This document shows, piece by piece, positions 1-7,608 of a stretch of 43,334 nt of DNA (positions within the stretch are counted from its first letter, which is position 1; each line of letters opens with the position of its first letter). The notes beneath the pieces are model-generated. The model had not been told where the DNA came from and made no database searches. It saw only the letters and a list, made by a program, of their open reading frames with translations. Source of the stretch: a bacterium (GTDB lineage: Bacteria > Calescibacteriota > Calescibacteriia > Calescibacteriales > Calescibacteriaceae); contig JAUQOU010000014.1 in the NCBI GenBank assembly GCA_030550715.1, positions 1 to 43,334 on the forward strand, given 5' to 3'. Made by a program: the position numbers and the translations under genes.

Positions 1-2
1 GA

Positions 3-476
3 GAGCTTATTCAGAAGATAAAAAGCTATAACCTTGAAAAAGAAGAGTTTTTGAAAATCCTGACAGAAATTCATATATTATCTTATTTGGTAGGGAGAGA
101 AGAGGAGGTGGAAAAGGAGATGGTAGGAGAGGGAGGAGAGATAAACCTGCTTGACATAAAGATTTTCAGAAAGGCATACGAAAAAGTGCTTGAGCAGGGA
201 ATACAGCAAGGTATCCAACAGGGTATCCAACATGGCTTAAAAGAAGGTTTAAAAGAAGCGATAGAACTTGACCTTATTTCAAGGTTTGGTCGGAGGGCAA
301 AGAAATTGATAAAAAAACTCAAAATGATAGATGATATAGAGAAGTTAAGAGAGCTCAAAAGAGAAGTTATCAGAGCAAAGACGCTCAGAGAGTTTGAGAG
401 GAAATTGAATTTTCACAAAGGAGAAGAGAAAACGAAAAACCGCAAAAATAAAACTTCAACCAAAAAATTCATTTGA
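3..476 (+). CDS. Rpn/YhgA-like nuclease-transposase family protein, C-terminal part (5' truncated)
   Basis: Only the C-terminal part of the gene is present. The frame is open from the first bases of the window with no stop, so the gene starts outside; the first start-like codon (TTG at 51) is not a convincing start. The visible protein has a charged helical region, then a Gly-Ile-Gln-Gln-type short repeat (about residues 48-67 counted from the TTG) and a basic helical tail. This repeat followed by a basic tail is typical of the C-terminal half of Rpn-family (PD-(D/E)XK, recombination-promoting nuclease/putative transposase) proteins. The catalytic domain would lie upstream and is not seen. 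At DNA level the repeat shows near-identical 11-12 bp units around 205-255. Family assignment rests on the repeat style and is fairly but not fully certain. Confidence 0.6.
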   Translation, partial: ELIQKIKSYNLEKEEFLKILTEIHILSYLVGREEEVEKEMVGEGGEINLLDIKIFRKAYEKVLEQGIQQGIQQGIQHGLKEGLKEAIELDLISRFGRRAKKLIKKLKMIDDIEKLRELKREVIRAKTLREFERKLNFHKGEEKTKNRKNKTSTKKFI

Positions 477-509
477 TATCGTTGTGGAAACGAAATAGTT
501 TTTGGGATA

Positions 510-1142
510 ATGATTCTCAGCGGGAAAAAATATATTTATATAGGTTATATTTCAGATGCCCATGGGAATAAGGGGAAGGTCGTATTGTGTCTCAGAAGAT
601 ACATTTCTCCTCAAAGTATTCCTACAAGAATATTCATAAAAAAAAATTATGGTGATCTCGAGGAGTTCAGAATCAAAGCTCTGAAACGATTCAGAAAAAA
701 CGAGCTTATTCTGAAACTCAACAAAGTAAAAGATAAAAACTCCGCGTTAGAATTAGTTTCTTCTGATGTGTATATTTTTGAAGGCGACCTCCCGAGAAAG
801 GTAAGGGTTGAAATAGGAGTTATACCTCCGTTTATTCCGGAAGCGAAGGATGTTCCCGAAAAACTTGAAGAGATTGGTTTTATAACTAAGCCAAGGGGAT
901 TGCAGGGAGCTGTCGCGGTCGTATCTCCCAAAGATAAAGAAAAAATATGGACGCCAGGTTTGAAGGTATATATAGAAGGAGATAAAGGCAATTTTTATAG
1001 CACAGAGGTGAGAGCGGTAAAAAAACTGAGGCAAATGCAAGATGATATTTACCTTTCTGTCAAATTCATGTTTATCAATGATTTGGATTCTGCGGAGAAG
1101 TTAAGAAAGAGAAAAATTTTTGTTTCCGCACAGCAGAATTAG
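510..1142 (+). CDS. RimM-like protein with two tandem RimM N-terminal domains
   Basis: A 210-residue protein in which both halves resemble the N-terminal domain of the 16S rRNA maturation factor RimM. Half one (about 8-95) starts with IGYISDAHGNKGKV, close to the family G-x-I-x-x-x-x-G-x-x-G entry motif, and ends with a D-K-N-S-A-L-E-L segment matching the DRDAAEAL region before the last strand. Half two (about 121-210) restarts with IGFITKPRGLQGAV and ends with DLDSAEKLRKRKIFV. The PRC-barrel C-terminal domain of normal RimM (about 170 aa in total) is missing. I see no Shine-Dalgarno at the ATG. It may be a divergent RimM or a new ribosome-associated protein; no neighbouring rpsP, trmD or rplS is present, although rimM usually sits with them. 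Confidence 0.6.
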   Translation: MILSGKKYIYIGYISDAHGNKGKVVLCLRRYISPQSIPTRIFIKKNYGDLEEFRIKALKRFRKNELILKLNKVKDKNSALELVSSDVYIFEGDLPRKVRVEIGVIPPFIPEAKDVPEKLEEIGFITKPRGLQGAVAVVSPKDKEKIWTPGLKVYIEGDKGNFYSTEVRAVKKLRQMQDDIYLSVKFMFINDLDSAEKLRKRKIFVSAQQN

Positions 1143-1161
1143 ATTTGTCAATTCTCCTTCA

Positions 1162-2184
1162 TCAGATATGATTTTTTTCTTTCCTTTCCTGTTCTGCCTT
1201 TCTCGTTGACTTTTCGTAATTTTCAAATGCGCCGATTATTCTTGAAACAATCGGATGCCTCACTATATCTTCACCTGTAAGGTACACAAAACTTACCCCC
1301 TCTACATTCCCGAGAATTTTTTCAATATCAGAAAGTCCAGATTTCTGAACATCAATTTGAGTCATATCTGCTGTGAGAACCATTTTTGAACCTATTCCCA
1401 TTCTTGTGAGAGTCATCTTCACCTGTTCATATGTTAAGTTTTGGGCTTCATCTACTATTATGAACGAGTCAGAAATAGTTCTTCCGCGCATAAAAGCTAT
1501 CGGTATCACTTCTATAACTCCTCTTTCTATGAACTTTGCAACTTCCCTGTAATCAAGAATTTCGTATAAGCAATCGTAAATCGGTCTCATGAACGGATCA
1601 ACTTTTTCAAGTATTCCGCCGGGGAGATAGCCGATTTTTTCGCCAGCTTCCACAGCCGGTCTTGTGAGAACTATTTTATTTATCTTGCCAGATTTCAAGT
1701 ATGAGATAGCAACCGCAACTGCAAGAAACGTTTTTCCTGTTCCTGCTGGACCTATGCATATCACAAGATCACTTTCATATATTGACTTGACATATTTTGA
1801 CTGATTTTCTGTCTTCGGTATAATTTTTTTCCCTCTGTATGTTGTTACGATTACTTCTTTGTTTCTGTTTTCTATTTTTGAGTTATCTTCTTGATCCGTG
1901 CGGTTATTTTCTTCTTTCGCTTTCTTTTTGAGCTCATAAACTTTTTCCTCAACATCTTTTTTTGAAATTGCAAAACCTTCTTTTATCTCTCTGTAAAGTT
2001 CTTTTACAACTTCTTCTGCTATCTTCACCTCTTTTTCTTCACCCCTTATGAAAATTTTTGTCCCTCTTGATGATATGCTTACTCCTAACATTCTCGCTAT
2101 GCTTTTGAGATTTTCCTCCAGCTCACCGATAAGTATTTTAGATATTTCTAATTCTTCAAAATCTATCTCTCTGAAATAAGACAT
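1162..2184 (-). CDS. phoH: PhoH-family ATPase (PhoH-like, YbeZ type)
   Basis: A 340-residue PhoH/YbeZ-type P-loop ATPase associated with RNA metabolism and ribosome maturation in other bacteria. A small KH-like N-terminal region (about 1-70) and a charged linker (75-110) precede the ATPase core. The core has a Walker A at 145-152 (GPAGTGKT, Lys151), the family stretch TRPAVEAGEKIGYLPGG (174-190), and a Walker B/DEAQ at 245-248 (VDEAQN). Length and motif order are normal. The ybeY partner is not next door. The ATG has no Shine-Dalgarno; a TAAATA box ends 9 nt before it, which suggests a leaderless message. It converges with the RimM-like gene, with 19 nt between the stops. Confidence 0.93.
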   Translation of the reverse strand: MSYFREIDFEELEISKILIGELEENLKSIARMLGVSISSRGTKIFIRGEEKEVKIAEEVVKELYREIKEGFAISKKDVEEKVYELKKKAKEENNRTDQEDNSKIENRNKEVIVTTYRGKKIIPKTENQSKYVKSIYESDLVICIGPAGTGKTFLAVAVAISYLKSGKINKIVLTRPAVEAGEKIGYLPGGILEKVDPFMRPIYDCLYEILDYREVAKFIERGVIEVIPIAFMRGRTISDSFIIVDEAQNLTYEQVKMTLTRMGIGSKMVLTADMTQIDVQKSGLSDIEKILGNVEGVSFVYLTGEDIVRHPIVSRIIGAFENYEKSTRKAEQERKEKNHI

Positions 2185-2193
2185 CAGAACAGA

Positions 2194-2199
2194 TATTTA
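2194..2199 (-). promoter_or_regulatory. Putative leaderless -10 box of phoH-like gene
   Basis: TAAATA on the minus strand, 9 nt upstream of the ATG, with no ribosome-binding site between. It is one of several TANNNT boxes at this distance in the window. Confidence 0.4.
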
Positions 2200-2291
2200 C
2201 CAAAATATAATTTTTCAATACAGATTATGCAAAAAATCCCGAAAAATTAAAATTTCGGCAAAATTGAAATTCCGTCTTAACTTTTTTCGTT

Positions 2292-3269
2292 ATGCTGAAA
2301 ACAGACATAGCTTATGAACCGAGAAGGTTTTTTCTTGGATCAGCTGATAAGGTAAAAAGAGAAGTTATAAGCGGTTATGTAGAATCTTTTGATGGAACCC
2401 ATATATGGTTCAGAAAGACATATCCGGTCAAGAAGAAAATAAAGAGCATTCCTCCGCTTGTTCTCTCAAATGGCATAGGAACAACAATAAGATATTGGAG
2501 GTATGTTGAGGACTACATCTCAAGAATTACAGAAGTTGTCGTATGGGATTACAGGGGGCACGGCAGAAGTATGCAACCGAAAACTGATGACCTTTCTATG
2601 ACAGCTTGCGCAAAAGATATGAAAGCTGTATGCGATGCTGCTGAAATAAGCTCTGCTGTATTTGGAGGTTTTTCAATGGGAGTTCAGGTTATATTAGAAT
2701 TTTTCCGGCTCTATCCCGGTATGGTAAAGGGGCTTATTCCTGCTCTCGGACCTTACGAGCATCCTGCAAAATATTTCCTTGATTTCCCGTTATCTGAACT
2801 AATTCTTAAAATAACCGCAAAGCTTGTCCTCAGGAATCCCAAAAGGGCTCAGAAAATATGGGCATCTTTGATGACCACATCTTTTGCGTTCCGTCTTGGC
2901 AAATCTATTGGAATAATCTCAGAAAGGTTGTTCTTCCTCAATCCACTTCTTGCTCATGTTGATGATTTTACAGAGTACTTTGAGAACCTGCGTAAGATGA
3001 AAATTGAAGTGTTTTTCAAGATGGCTCTTTCCGCACAAGAACATTCTGCCCAAGATGTTCTTGATAAAATAAATGTTCCAACTCTTGCTATAATAGGAGA
3101 AAACGATATATTCACTCCAAAATATGTCATGCTTCGCATGGCTCAGAAAATAAAAAATTCAGAAGTTCTGATCCTCCCGAAGGGTAGTCACGGGGGACTT
3201 GTAGAGTATGCGGAACTCGTCTGCCTCAGAATAGAAAAATTTTTGAAAGATCACTTTGGCTCAGAATGA
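2292..3269 (+). CDS. alpha/beta hydrolase
   Basis: A 325-residue alpha/beta-hydrolase-fold protein. The nucleophile elbow GFSMG places the catalytic Ser at 128, the acid is probably Asp272 (GENDIFTP), and His300 (KGSHGG) completes the triad. An oxyanion-loop-like SNGIGTT lies at 59-65 and the DYRGHGRS strand-turn at 86-93. The cap region (about 150-235) is long and helical. This layout fits lipases, esterases or C-C hydrolases; the substrate cannot be told. No signal peptide is evident. The gene is transcribed divergently from phoH and convergently with carA, with only 2 nt between stops, so the context gives no functional hint. Confidence 0.85.
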   Translation: MLKTDIAYEPRRFFLGSADKVKREVISGYVESFDGTHIWFRKTYPVKKKIKSIPPLVLSNGIGTTIRYWRYVEDYISRITEVVVWDYRGHGRSMQPKTDDLSMTACAKDMKAVCDAAEISSAVFGGFSMGVQVILEFFRLYPGMVKGLIPALGPYEHPAKYFLDFPLSELILKITAKLVLRNPKRAQKIWASLMTTSFAFRLGKSIGIISERLFFLNPLLAHVDDFTEYFENLRKMKIEVFFKMALSAQEHSAQDVLDKINVPTLAIIGENDIFTPKYVMLRMAQKIKNSEVLILPKGSHGGLVEYAELVCLRIEKFLKDHFGSE

Positions 3270-3271
3270 AA

Positions 3272-4405
3272 TCAACTTCTCGCAATCATTTTTGAGAACT
3301 CATCAAATATGTATTCAGAATCGCTCGGTCCTGGTCCAGCTTCCGGATGATACTGCACAGAAATAAACTTTAATTTTTCTGACCTGAAACCTTCAAAAGT
3401 TCCATCGTTCAGCGAAATGTGAGTGAGTTTTAGACCTTCCTTAATATCCTCTGGAAATGTGTTGGGGTCAATAGCGAAGTTATGGTTCTGAGAAGTTATC
3501 TCTATGCTTTTTCTTTCGGTGTTCCTTATGGGGTGGTTTATTCCGTGATGACCAAACTTTAATTTATAGGTTTTTGCGGAAAGAGCAAGTCCAAGTAGCT
3601 GATGACCAAGACATATGGCTAATATCGGAACCTTTCCAACAATCTTTCTTATATTCTCCTGAATTGATTTTAAAGGAGCCGGGTCTCCAGGACCGTTAGA
3701 TAAGACCACTCCATCGGGTTTCTTACTCAAAATTTCTTCTGCTGTTGTATAAGCAGGTAGAACTTCTACTTCTCCGAAAATATCTGCAAGGTTTCTCAAA
3801 ATGTTGAATTTCACTCCGAAATCCATCACAACTATTTTCGCTTTCACCTTTTTTCTCTGTGGGTAAGATATTGATTTATGTCTCCATCTCGGCTCGCTCC
3901 AAAAATAAGCTCTCTCACATGTGACATATTTTACAAGGTCTCTCCCTTCTATTCCCGGATATTCTTCAAGAATTTTTTTGAGCGACTGTGTATCTGCTGA
4001 TTCTGTTGTTATCACTGCTTTCATGCTTCCTTTTTCTCTTATTTTTCTTGTGAGATACCTTGTATCTACTCCATCAATAGCTGGTATCCCATTTTCTTCA
4101 AGAAATTCCCTCAGGGTTTTTTTAGACCTCCAGTTTGATGGGTTTTCTTCAAATTCTTTCGCAACAAATCCATCAACAAAAATTCTCCTTGATTCAAAGT
4201 CCTCGTAATTTACTCCGTAGTTTCCTATATGAACATATGTCATAACGACTATTTGATCTTTGTAAGACGGGTCTGTGAGTATTTCCTGGTATCCTGTCAT
4301 TCCGGTGTTGAAGATTATCTCTCCAACTCTTGTTCCTTTGGCTCCAAAAGACCTTCCGATAAGCAGAGTTCCATCTTCAAGGTATAAAACAGCTTTATCT
4401 TTCAT
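3272..4405 (-). CDS. carA: carbamoyl-phosphate synthase small subunit
   Basis: Glutamine amidotransferase subunit of carbamoyl-phosphate synthase, which hydrolyses glutamine and channels ammonia to CarB for arginine and pyrimidine synthesis. The 377 residues are standard length. The N-terminal CPSase_sm_chain domain (about 4-140) contains FNTGMTGYQEILTDPSY. The class I GATase domain (about 190-375) has the catalytic triad Cys265 (ICLGHQ), His353 and Glu355 (YHPEAGPGP), and the SNGPGDP strand at 236-242. carB is not in the window. No Shine-Dalgarno precedes the ATG; a TATAAA box lies 10 nt upstream. Confidence 0.97.
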   Translation of the reverse strand: MKDKAVLYLEDGTLLIGRSFGAKGTRVGEIIFNTGMTGYQEILTDPSYKDQIVVMTYVHIGNYGVNYEDFESRRIFVDGFVAKEFEENPSNWRSKKTLREFLEENGIPAIDGVDTRYLTRKIREKGSMKAVITTESADTQSLKKILEEYPGIEGRDLVKYVTCERAYFWSEPRWRHKSISYPQRKKVKAKIVVMDFGVKFNILRNLADIFGEVEVLPAYTTAEEILSKKPDGVVLSNGPGDPAPLKSIQENIRKIVGKVPILAICLGHQLLGLALSAKTYKLKFGHHGINHPIRNTERKSIEITSQNHNFAIDPNTFPEDIKEGLKLTHISLNDGTFEGFRSEKLKFISVQYHPEAGPGPSDSEYIFDEFSKMIARS

Positions 4406-4415
4406 CTATCTTTTA

Positions 4416-4421
4416 TTTATA
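4416..4421 (-). promoter_or_regulatory. Putative leaderless -10 box of carA
   Basis: TATAAA on the minus strand with a 10 nt gap to the carA ATG and no Shine-Dalgarno in between, as expected of a promoter that starts transcription at or next to the start codon. Confidence 0.4.
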
Positions 4422-4459
4422 GTTATTGATTGAAGATGTTTTTTTAATTTTCGGTTTTG

Positions 4460-4948
4460 TTATTTTTTGTCGGGAGAAATGAAAAATTTTATTCCTTCGT
4501 CTTTTATCAATATAGCAAGTGATATTATTGAGAAGATTACTCCTCCTGCAAGAACGAATTTGCCGATTTTGCTACCAAAAAAGTTAAATATAAGGTATAA
4601 AAATCCTTTGTTCTGTAATCCGAGAAAACTCAGGTAGTTTCCCCAGAAGAAAGCTCTATCAAAGGTTAAAATAAAAATAATAATAAAAGCAAGGGAGATG
4701 AAAGACATCATCAGAATCAGATTTTCTCTTTTCGTTTTTTTTCCTATGTAGTAGGCGAGAAAGAAGATTGCAAAATATGAAGCAAAAATAGAAATTACTC
4801 CCCACAGAGGAAATTTTCTTGAATCCACGAAAAACATAAAAGCCCAATCTGGGTTTATAAAGTATGCACCTGCTGAAAGCAGTACAAAGAGCAGAGGAAT
4901 AACAAGTACCGTTTTGTTTTTCGCGCGTGATAGGAAAGCTCCAAGCAA
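4460..4948 (-). CDS. small multi-pass membrane protein of unknown function
   Basis: A protein of about 162 residues with four or five hydrophobic helices (roughly 13-31, 46-68, 76-95, 110-122 and 129-148) separated by short charged loops. I do not recognise the family. The first start-type codon in frame is a TTG at 4948, but the frame stays open back to 4979 and a near-perfect ribosome site (AAAAGGAGGTG) sits at 4988-4998 with no ATG, GTG or TTG at the right distance. The N-terminus is therefore uncertain: an unusual start codon, a sequencing indel, or a decayed start are all possible. Confidence 0.6.
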   Translation of the reverse strand: MLGAFLSRAKNKTVLVIPLLFVLLSAGAYFINPDWAFMFFVDSRKFPLWGVISIFASYFAIFFLAYYIGKKTKRENLILMMSFISLAFIIIFILTFDRAFFWGNYLSFLGLQNKGFLYLIFNFFGSKIGKFVLAGGVIFSIISLAILIKDEGIKFFISPDKK

Positions 4949-4987
4949 AAATAAAATTATTGGGTCGTAGATGAATGTGGCTTAAAT

Positions 4988-4998
4988 CACCTCCTTTT
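4988..4998 (-). promoter_or_regulatory. Strong Shine-Dalgarno without a canonical start codon
   Basis: The minus strand reads AAAAGGAGGTG here, as good as any ribosome site in the window. No ATG, GTG or TTG follows within 5-15 nt in any frame; an in-frame TAA comes first, then the open frame of the membrane protein. Confidence 0.5.
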
Positions 4999-5088
4999 CA
5001 CGTGTTTATACATATAAAATTTACGGAAAAATGTTTAAAATTGGAAAAAGATAAATAAATAAAAAGAGCTTGGGAGGTGAAAGAGGTC

Positions 5089-5403
5089 ATGAAAAGGTTG
5101 GCTTTGGCTGGTTTATTGTTAGCTTCGGCTTTGTTCCTCTCTGGCTGTGCTCTGGCTCCACTCCAAATAGGTCTCTTTTATACGGATGTAAAACTTCACA
5201 CAGGCGACCACAATCAAAAGATAGGTCCAAAAGCAGGCGAAAGCTGTGCTTCTAATATTCTTGGTTTAATAACCGTTGGAGACGCATCTGTAAAGGAAGC
5301 AGCAGCAAAAGCCGGAATAAAAGAGATAACAAGCATTGACTATAAAGTGACAAACATACTTCTTCTCTTTGGAACTTACTGCGTTATAGTCACAGGTGAG
5401 TAA
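5089..5403 (+). CDS. TRL-like family lipoprotein
   Basis: A small exported protein of 104 residues. The N-terminus MKRLALAGLLLASALFLSGC is a lipoprotein signal with the lipobox LSGC (Cys20). The mature part carries the pattern of TRL-like (tRNA-associated locus) proteins: a strand with YTDVK, a GESCASNILGLITVGDASVKEA core, then IKEITSIDYK and a last strand ending in VIVTGE. The function of the family is unknown. I chose ATG 5089 because GGGAGGTG (5072-5079) lies 9 nt upstream; an earlier GTG at 5077 overlaps the ribosome site itself. The gene stands alone between a divergent membrane-protein gene and folK. Confidence 0.8.
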   Translation: MKRLALAGLLLASALFLSGCALAPLQIGLFYTDVKLHTGDHNQKIGPKAGESCASNILGLITVGDASVKEAAAKAGIKEITSIDYKVTNILLLFGTYCVIVTGE

Positions 5404-5419
5404 GAAAAGAATGAATAGG

Positions 5420-5447
5420 GGGAAGGGTTTTCGTCTTTTTCCCTCCC
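5420..5447 (+). terminator. possible weak terminator after the TRL-like gene
   Basis: GGGAAGGG and CCCTCCC can form an imperfect stem with one bulge around a T-rich loop. A pyrimidine-rich run rather than a pure U-run follows. Confidence 0.3.
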
Positions 5448-5515
5448 TCTTCCTCTCATCTTTATCTTTATAATCTCTTCCACAATAAATTTCAGGACTA
5501 AATTTTTATTTAGTT

Positions 5516-6019
5516 ATGGAATACTGGCTTTCTTTGGGTAGCAATGAGGAACCGAGAATATGGTATTTGAAAAAAGCGGTAGAACTTATCTCAGAGGTCT
5601 GCAAAATAGAGAAAGTTTCTTCTTTATATGAAAGTGAGGCGTGGGGTTTTGAAGGTTATCCTTTCCTTAATGTTTGTCTCAAGGTGGAATCTGATTTGCC
5701 ACCGAGAACTCTCTTTATGTTTTTCAAAAGGATTGAAAAGTTTTTGGGAAGAGAAGAGGGGAGCGGTTACATTTTCAAGTTCAGCAGGTCTTATTCAAGT
5801 CGTCCCATTGATATAGATATAATATTTTGGGAAGGTGGAGTTTGGGAAGAAGAAGAACTCAAAATCCCTCATCCTCTTGCGCATAAAAGAAAGTTTGTTC
5901 TTATACCTATTTTGGAGATAGAAGACCTGATACATCCTCTGCTCAACCGTAGGATTTCAGAAATTCTTGAAGAGTTAGAAGATACAAGCTGGATACAGAA
6001 AATAGGGTGTTTGTTTTGA
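5516..6019 (+). CDS. folK: 2-amino-4-hydroxy-6-hydroxymethyldihydropteridine pyrophosphokinase (HPPK)
   Basis: Transfers pyrophosphate from ATP to 6-hydroxymethyl-7,8-dihydropterin in folate synthesis; cytoplasmic. The 167 residues match the family. Visible marks are the opening YWLSLGSNEE (the SLGSN motif), SSLYESEAWGF, the F-L-N strand with core YPFLNVCLKVE, and the signature RPIDIDIIFW, whose aspartates bind Mg2+. The late HPLAHKRKFVLIPILEI segment corresponds to the conserved HP-R-x-FVL-P motif. No other folate gene is adjacent, although the downstream glyA fusion is a one-carbon enzyme. No Shine-Dalgarno is seen before the ATG. Confidence 0.93.
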   Translation: MEYWLSLGSNEEPRIWYLKKAVELISEVCKIEKVSSLYESEAWGFEGYPFLNVCLKVESDLPPRTLFMFFKRIEKFLGREEGSGYIFKFSRSYSSRPIDIDIIFWEGGVWEEEELKIPHPLAHKRKFVLIPILEIEDLIHPLLNRRISEILEELEDTSWIQKIGCLF

Positions 6020-6059
6020 CAAATTTTTCTAATTTTATCATAGATTAGGTTAAATTTAT

Positions 6060-6809
6060 ATGATGTCTTTGGGTAAGGTAGCCATCATAGCAGATATACA
6101 CTCAAATTTAGAAGCTCTACAGGTAGTTCTGAAAGAGATAGAAAGATTGAATCCCGATAAAGTTATATGTCTTGGAGACATTATTGGTTATGGAGCGAAC
6201 CCTAATGAATGCTGTGAGCTTGTGAAAAAGTACTGTGATGTTGTTTTGCTTGGTAATCACGACGCAGCGGTGGCTGGAATAATAAGAGACGATTACTTTG
6301 TGGAACATGCAAGAGTAGCTGTGGAATGGACAAAAAAAATTTTGAAAGATGAGTATATAGAATGGATAAAATCATTACCTTTGACTTATGAATTAGATGG
6401 TTTTTTCTTCTCACATGGGGCGCCGTATTCTCCGGACTCGTTTATTTATCTTGTAAGCAGTGATGCGGTTTTGTGGTCGCTGAAATTTCTTTCTGCGAGC
6501 GGATTTAAGGCGAGCTTTTCAGGACACGCTCATATCACCTATTCGTTTGGTGTGAAAAAAGGAGAAAGCGGTATTTTATACGGAGAGTTTGAAGAGATAA
6601 ACTTTGACGATTTTGAAGTTGTTGCAATAAACGTGGGTAGTGTGGGACAACCAAGAGACAGGAATCCGAAGTCAGCTTTTGGCTTAATAGAAGAGGGAAA
6701 GATTTACAGGGTTTTTAGGGTAGAGTATGATATAAGCAAGGCGGCACAGAAGATTTTAGACGCAGGTCTGCCATCAATTCTTTCTTCCCGGTTGTTTTTG
6801 GGTAGATGA
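6060..6809 (+). CDS. metallophosphoesterase (YfcE/calcineurin-like)
   Basis: A 249-residue phosphodiesterase/phosphatase fold with a dinuclear metal site. Ligands visible are Asp12 and His14 (ADIHSN), Asp40 (LGDIIGYG), Asn66-His67-Asp68 (GNHD), and the later SHG and GHAH motifs. It belongs to the DNA-repair/YfcE-like group often annotated as a predicted phosphodiesterase; the substrate is unknown. Two in-frame ATGs occur (6060 and 6063). TAAATT ends 6 nt before the second, so ATG 6063 could be a leaderless start. It lies 40 nt after folK and may share its promoter or use the TTGACA at 6015-6020. Confidence 0.88.
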   Translation: MMSLGKVAIIADIHSNLEALQVVLKEIERLNPDKVICLGDIIGYGANPNECCELVKKYCDVVLLGNHDAAVAGIIRDDYFVEHARVAVEWTKKILKDEYIEWIKSLPLTYELDGFFFSHGAPYSPDSFIYLVSSDAVLWSLKFLSASGFKASFSGHAHITYSFGVKKGESGILYGEFEEINFDDFEVVAINVGSVGQPRDRNPKSAFGLIEEGKIYRVFRVEYDISKAAQKILDAGLPSILSSRLFLGR

Positions 6810-7165
6810 TGAATTGTTTTTCCATTTTATATAACCTTTTTTGTCTTTATTTAGGTCGGTAAAAAGATCATAAATTTTTATCCCTAACACAAGAGAAAAA
6901 ATGCATAAATGAAAATGCAATACATTTGTAAAATCATAAAGTAGTCGGACCTCACTTTTCCAGAAATCTGAAATACTCAAAAGAAAACCCTTATCTATCA
7001 AGGGATTCAGAAAGGCAAAATAAAAATTATCAGAGAGAAAAGAATATCAATCACATTTTCCGCTTGAAAATCGCAAAACAGTATTATCTCAAATCTCCCT
7101 GATTTTTCTATGCTCTCTCAAAGCCGAGAAATTTAAAATAAACGATGAAAGGAGGTGGAAAAACT
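6810..7165 (+). other. long intergenic region upstream of the HU gene
   Basis: About 356 nt with no gene I can support. A small hairpin CCCTT-ATCTATC-AAGGG lies near 6989-7005, without a following U-run. A very similar hairpin occurs upstream of the large surface-protein gene at about 20983-20999. The last part is A-rich and probably holds the HU promoter, but no clear -35/-10 pair stands out. Confidence 0.5.
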
Positions 7166-7438
7166 ATGAACAAGGCACAACTTATAGATGAAATAGCAAA
7201 AAAAACAAAACAATCAAAGGCACAGGTAAAACTAATACTGGACTCCTTTCTATCAACGGTTGAGGCGGTCCTGAAAAAAGGAGATAAACTCGCACTGCCG
7301 GGGTTCGGAACCTGGTATGTTGCGAAAAGGAAAGCAAGAAAGGGCAGAAATCCAAAAACCGGGGAGACCATCAACATACCCGGTGGCAAAGTTCCAAGGT
7401 TTAAACCCGGAAACAAACTCAAAGCTGCAGTGAAGTAG
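7166..7438 (+). CDS. hup: HU-family DNA-binding protein
   Basis: Nucleoid-associated protein of 90 residues, the usual HU length. The N-terminal helical dimerisation part begins MNKAQLIDEIAKKTKQSK; the beta-arm carries LPGFGTWYVAKRKARKGRNP, followed by the family TGETINIPGGKVPRFKPG segment that wraps the minor groove. Arm Pro is present (KVPRFKPG). I chose ATG 7166 because AAAGGAGGT (7148-7156) lies 9 nt upstream; a codon at 7145 overlaps that site. A strong intrinsic terminator follows, so the gene is monocistronic. Confidence 0.96.
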   Translation: MNKAQLIDEIAKKTKQSKAQVKLILDSFLSTVEAVLKKGDKLALPGFGTWYVAKRKARKGRNPKTGETINIPGGKVPRFKPGNKLKAAVK

Positions 7439-7472
7439 TTTTTTCTCTAAAATTACAAAGAATTAAATAATA

Positions 7473-7512
7473 GGGGGCGGATTTTTCCATCCGCTCCCTT
7501 TCTTTTTTCTTC
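7473..7512 (+). terminator. intrinsic terminator of the HU gene
   Basis: A 9-bp stem, GGGGGCGGA (7473-7481) with TCCGCTCCC (7490-7498), closes an 8-nt loop and contains one G-T pair. A T-rich run (7499-7512) follows immediately. Confidence 0.9.
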
Positions 7513-7608
7513 TCCCCGAATTTCTCAAAAAATCTTTTCAGAAAATCTGAGAAAATTTTTTTATCTTTCTCCTTAACTTTTTCTCTTTTTTTCCGAAAAT
7601 AGAAAAAT

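Noticed and set aside
190-260. Short tandem repeats in the first gene as a CRISPR-like or mobile-element repeat
   Set aside because: The 11-12 bp units encode the in-frame Gly-Ile-Gln-Gln repeats of the Rpn-type protein and have no spacers.
6774-7001. 75-aa minus-strand open frame
   Set aside because: It overlaps the end of the metallophosphoesterase gene, has no ribosome site and shows no recognisable pattern.
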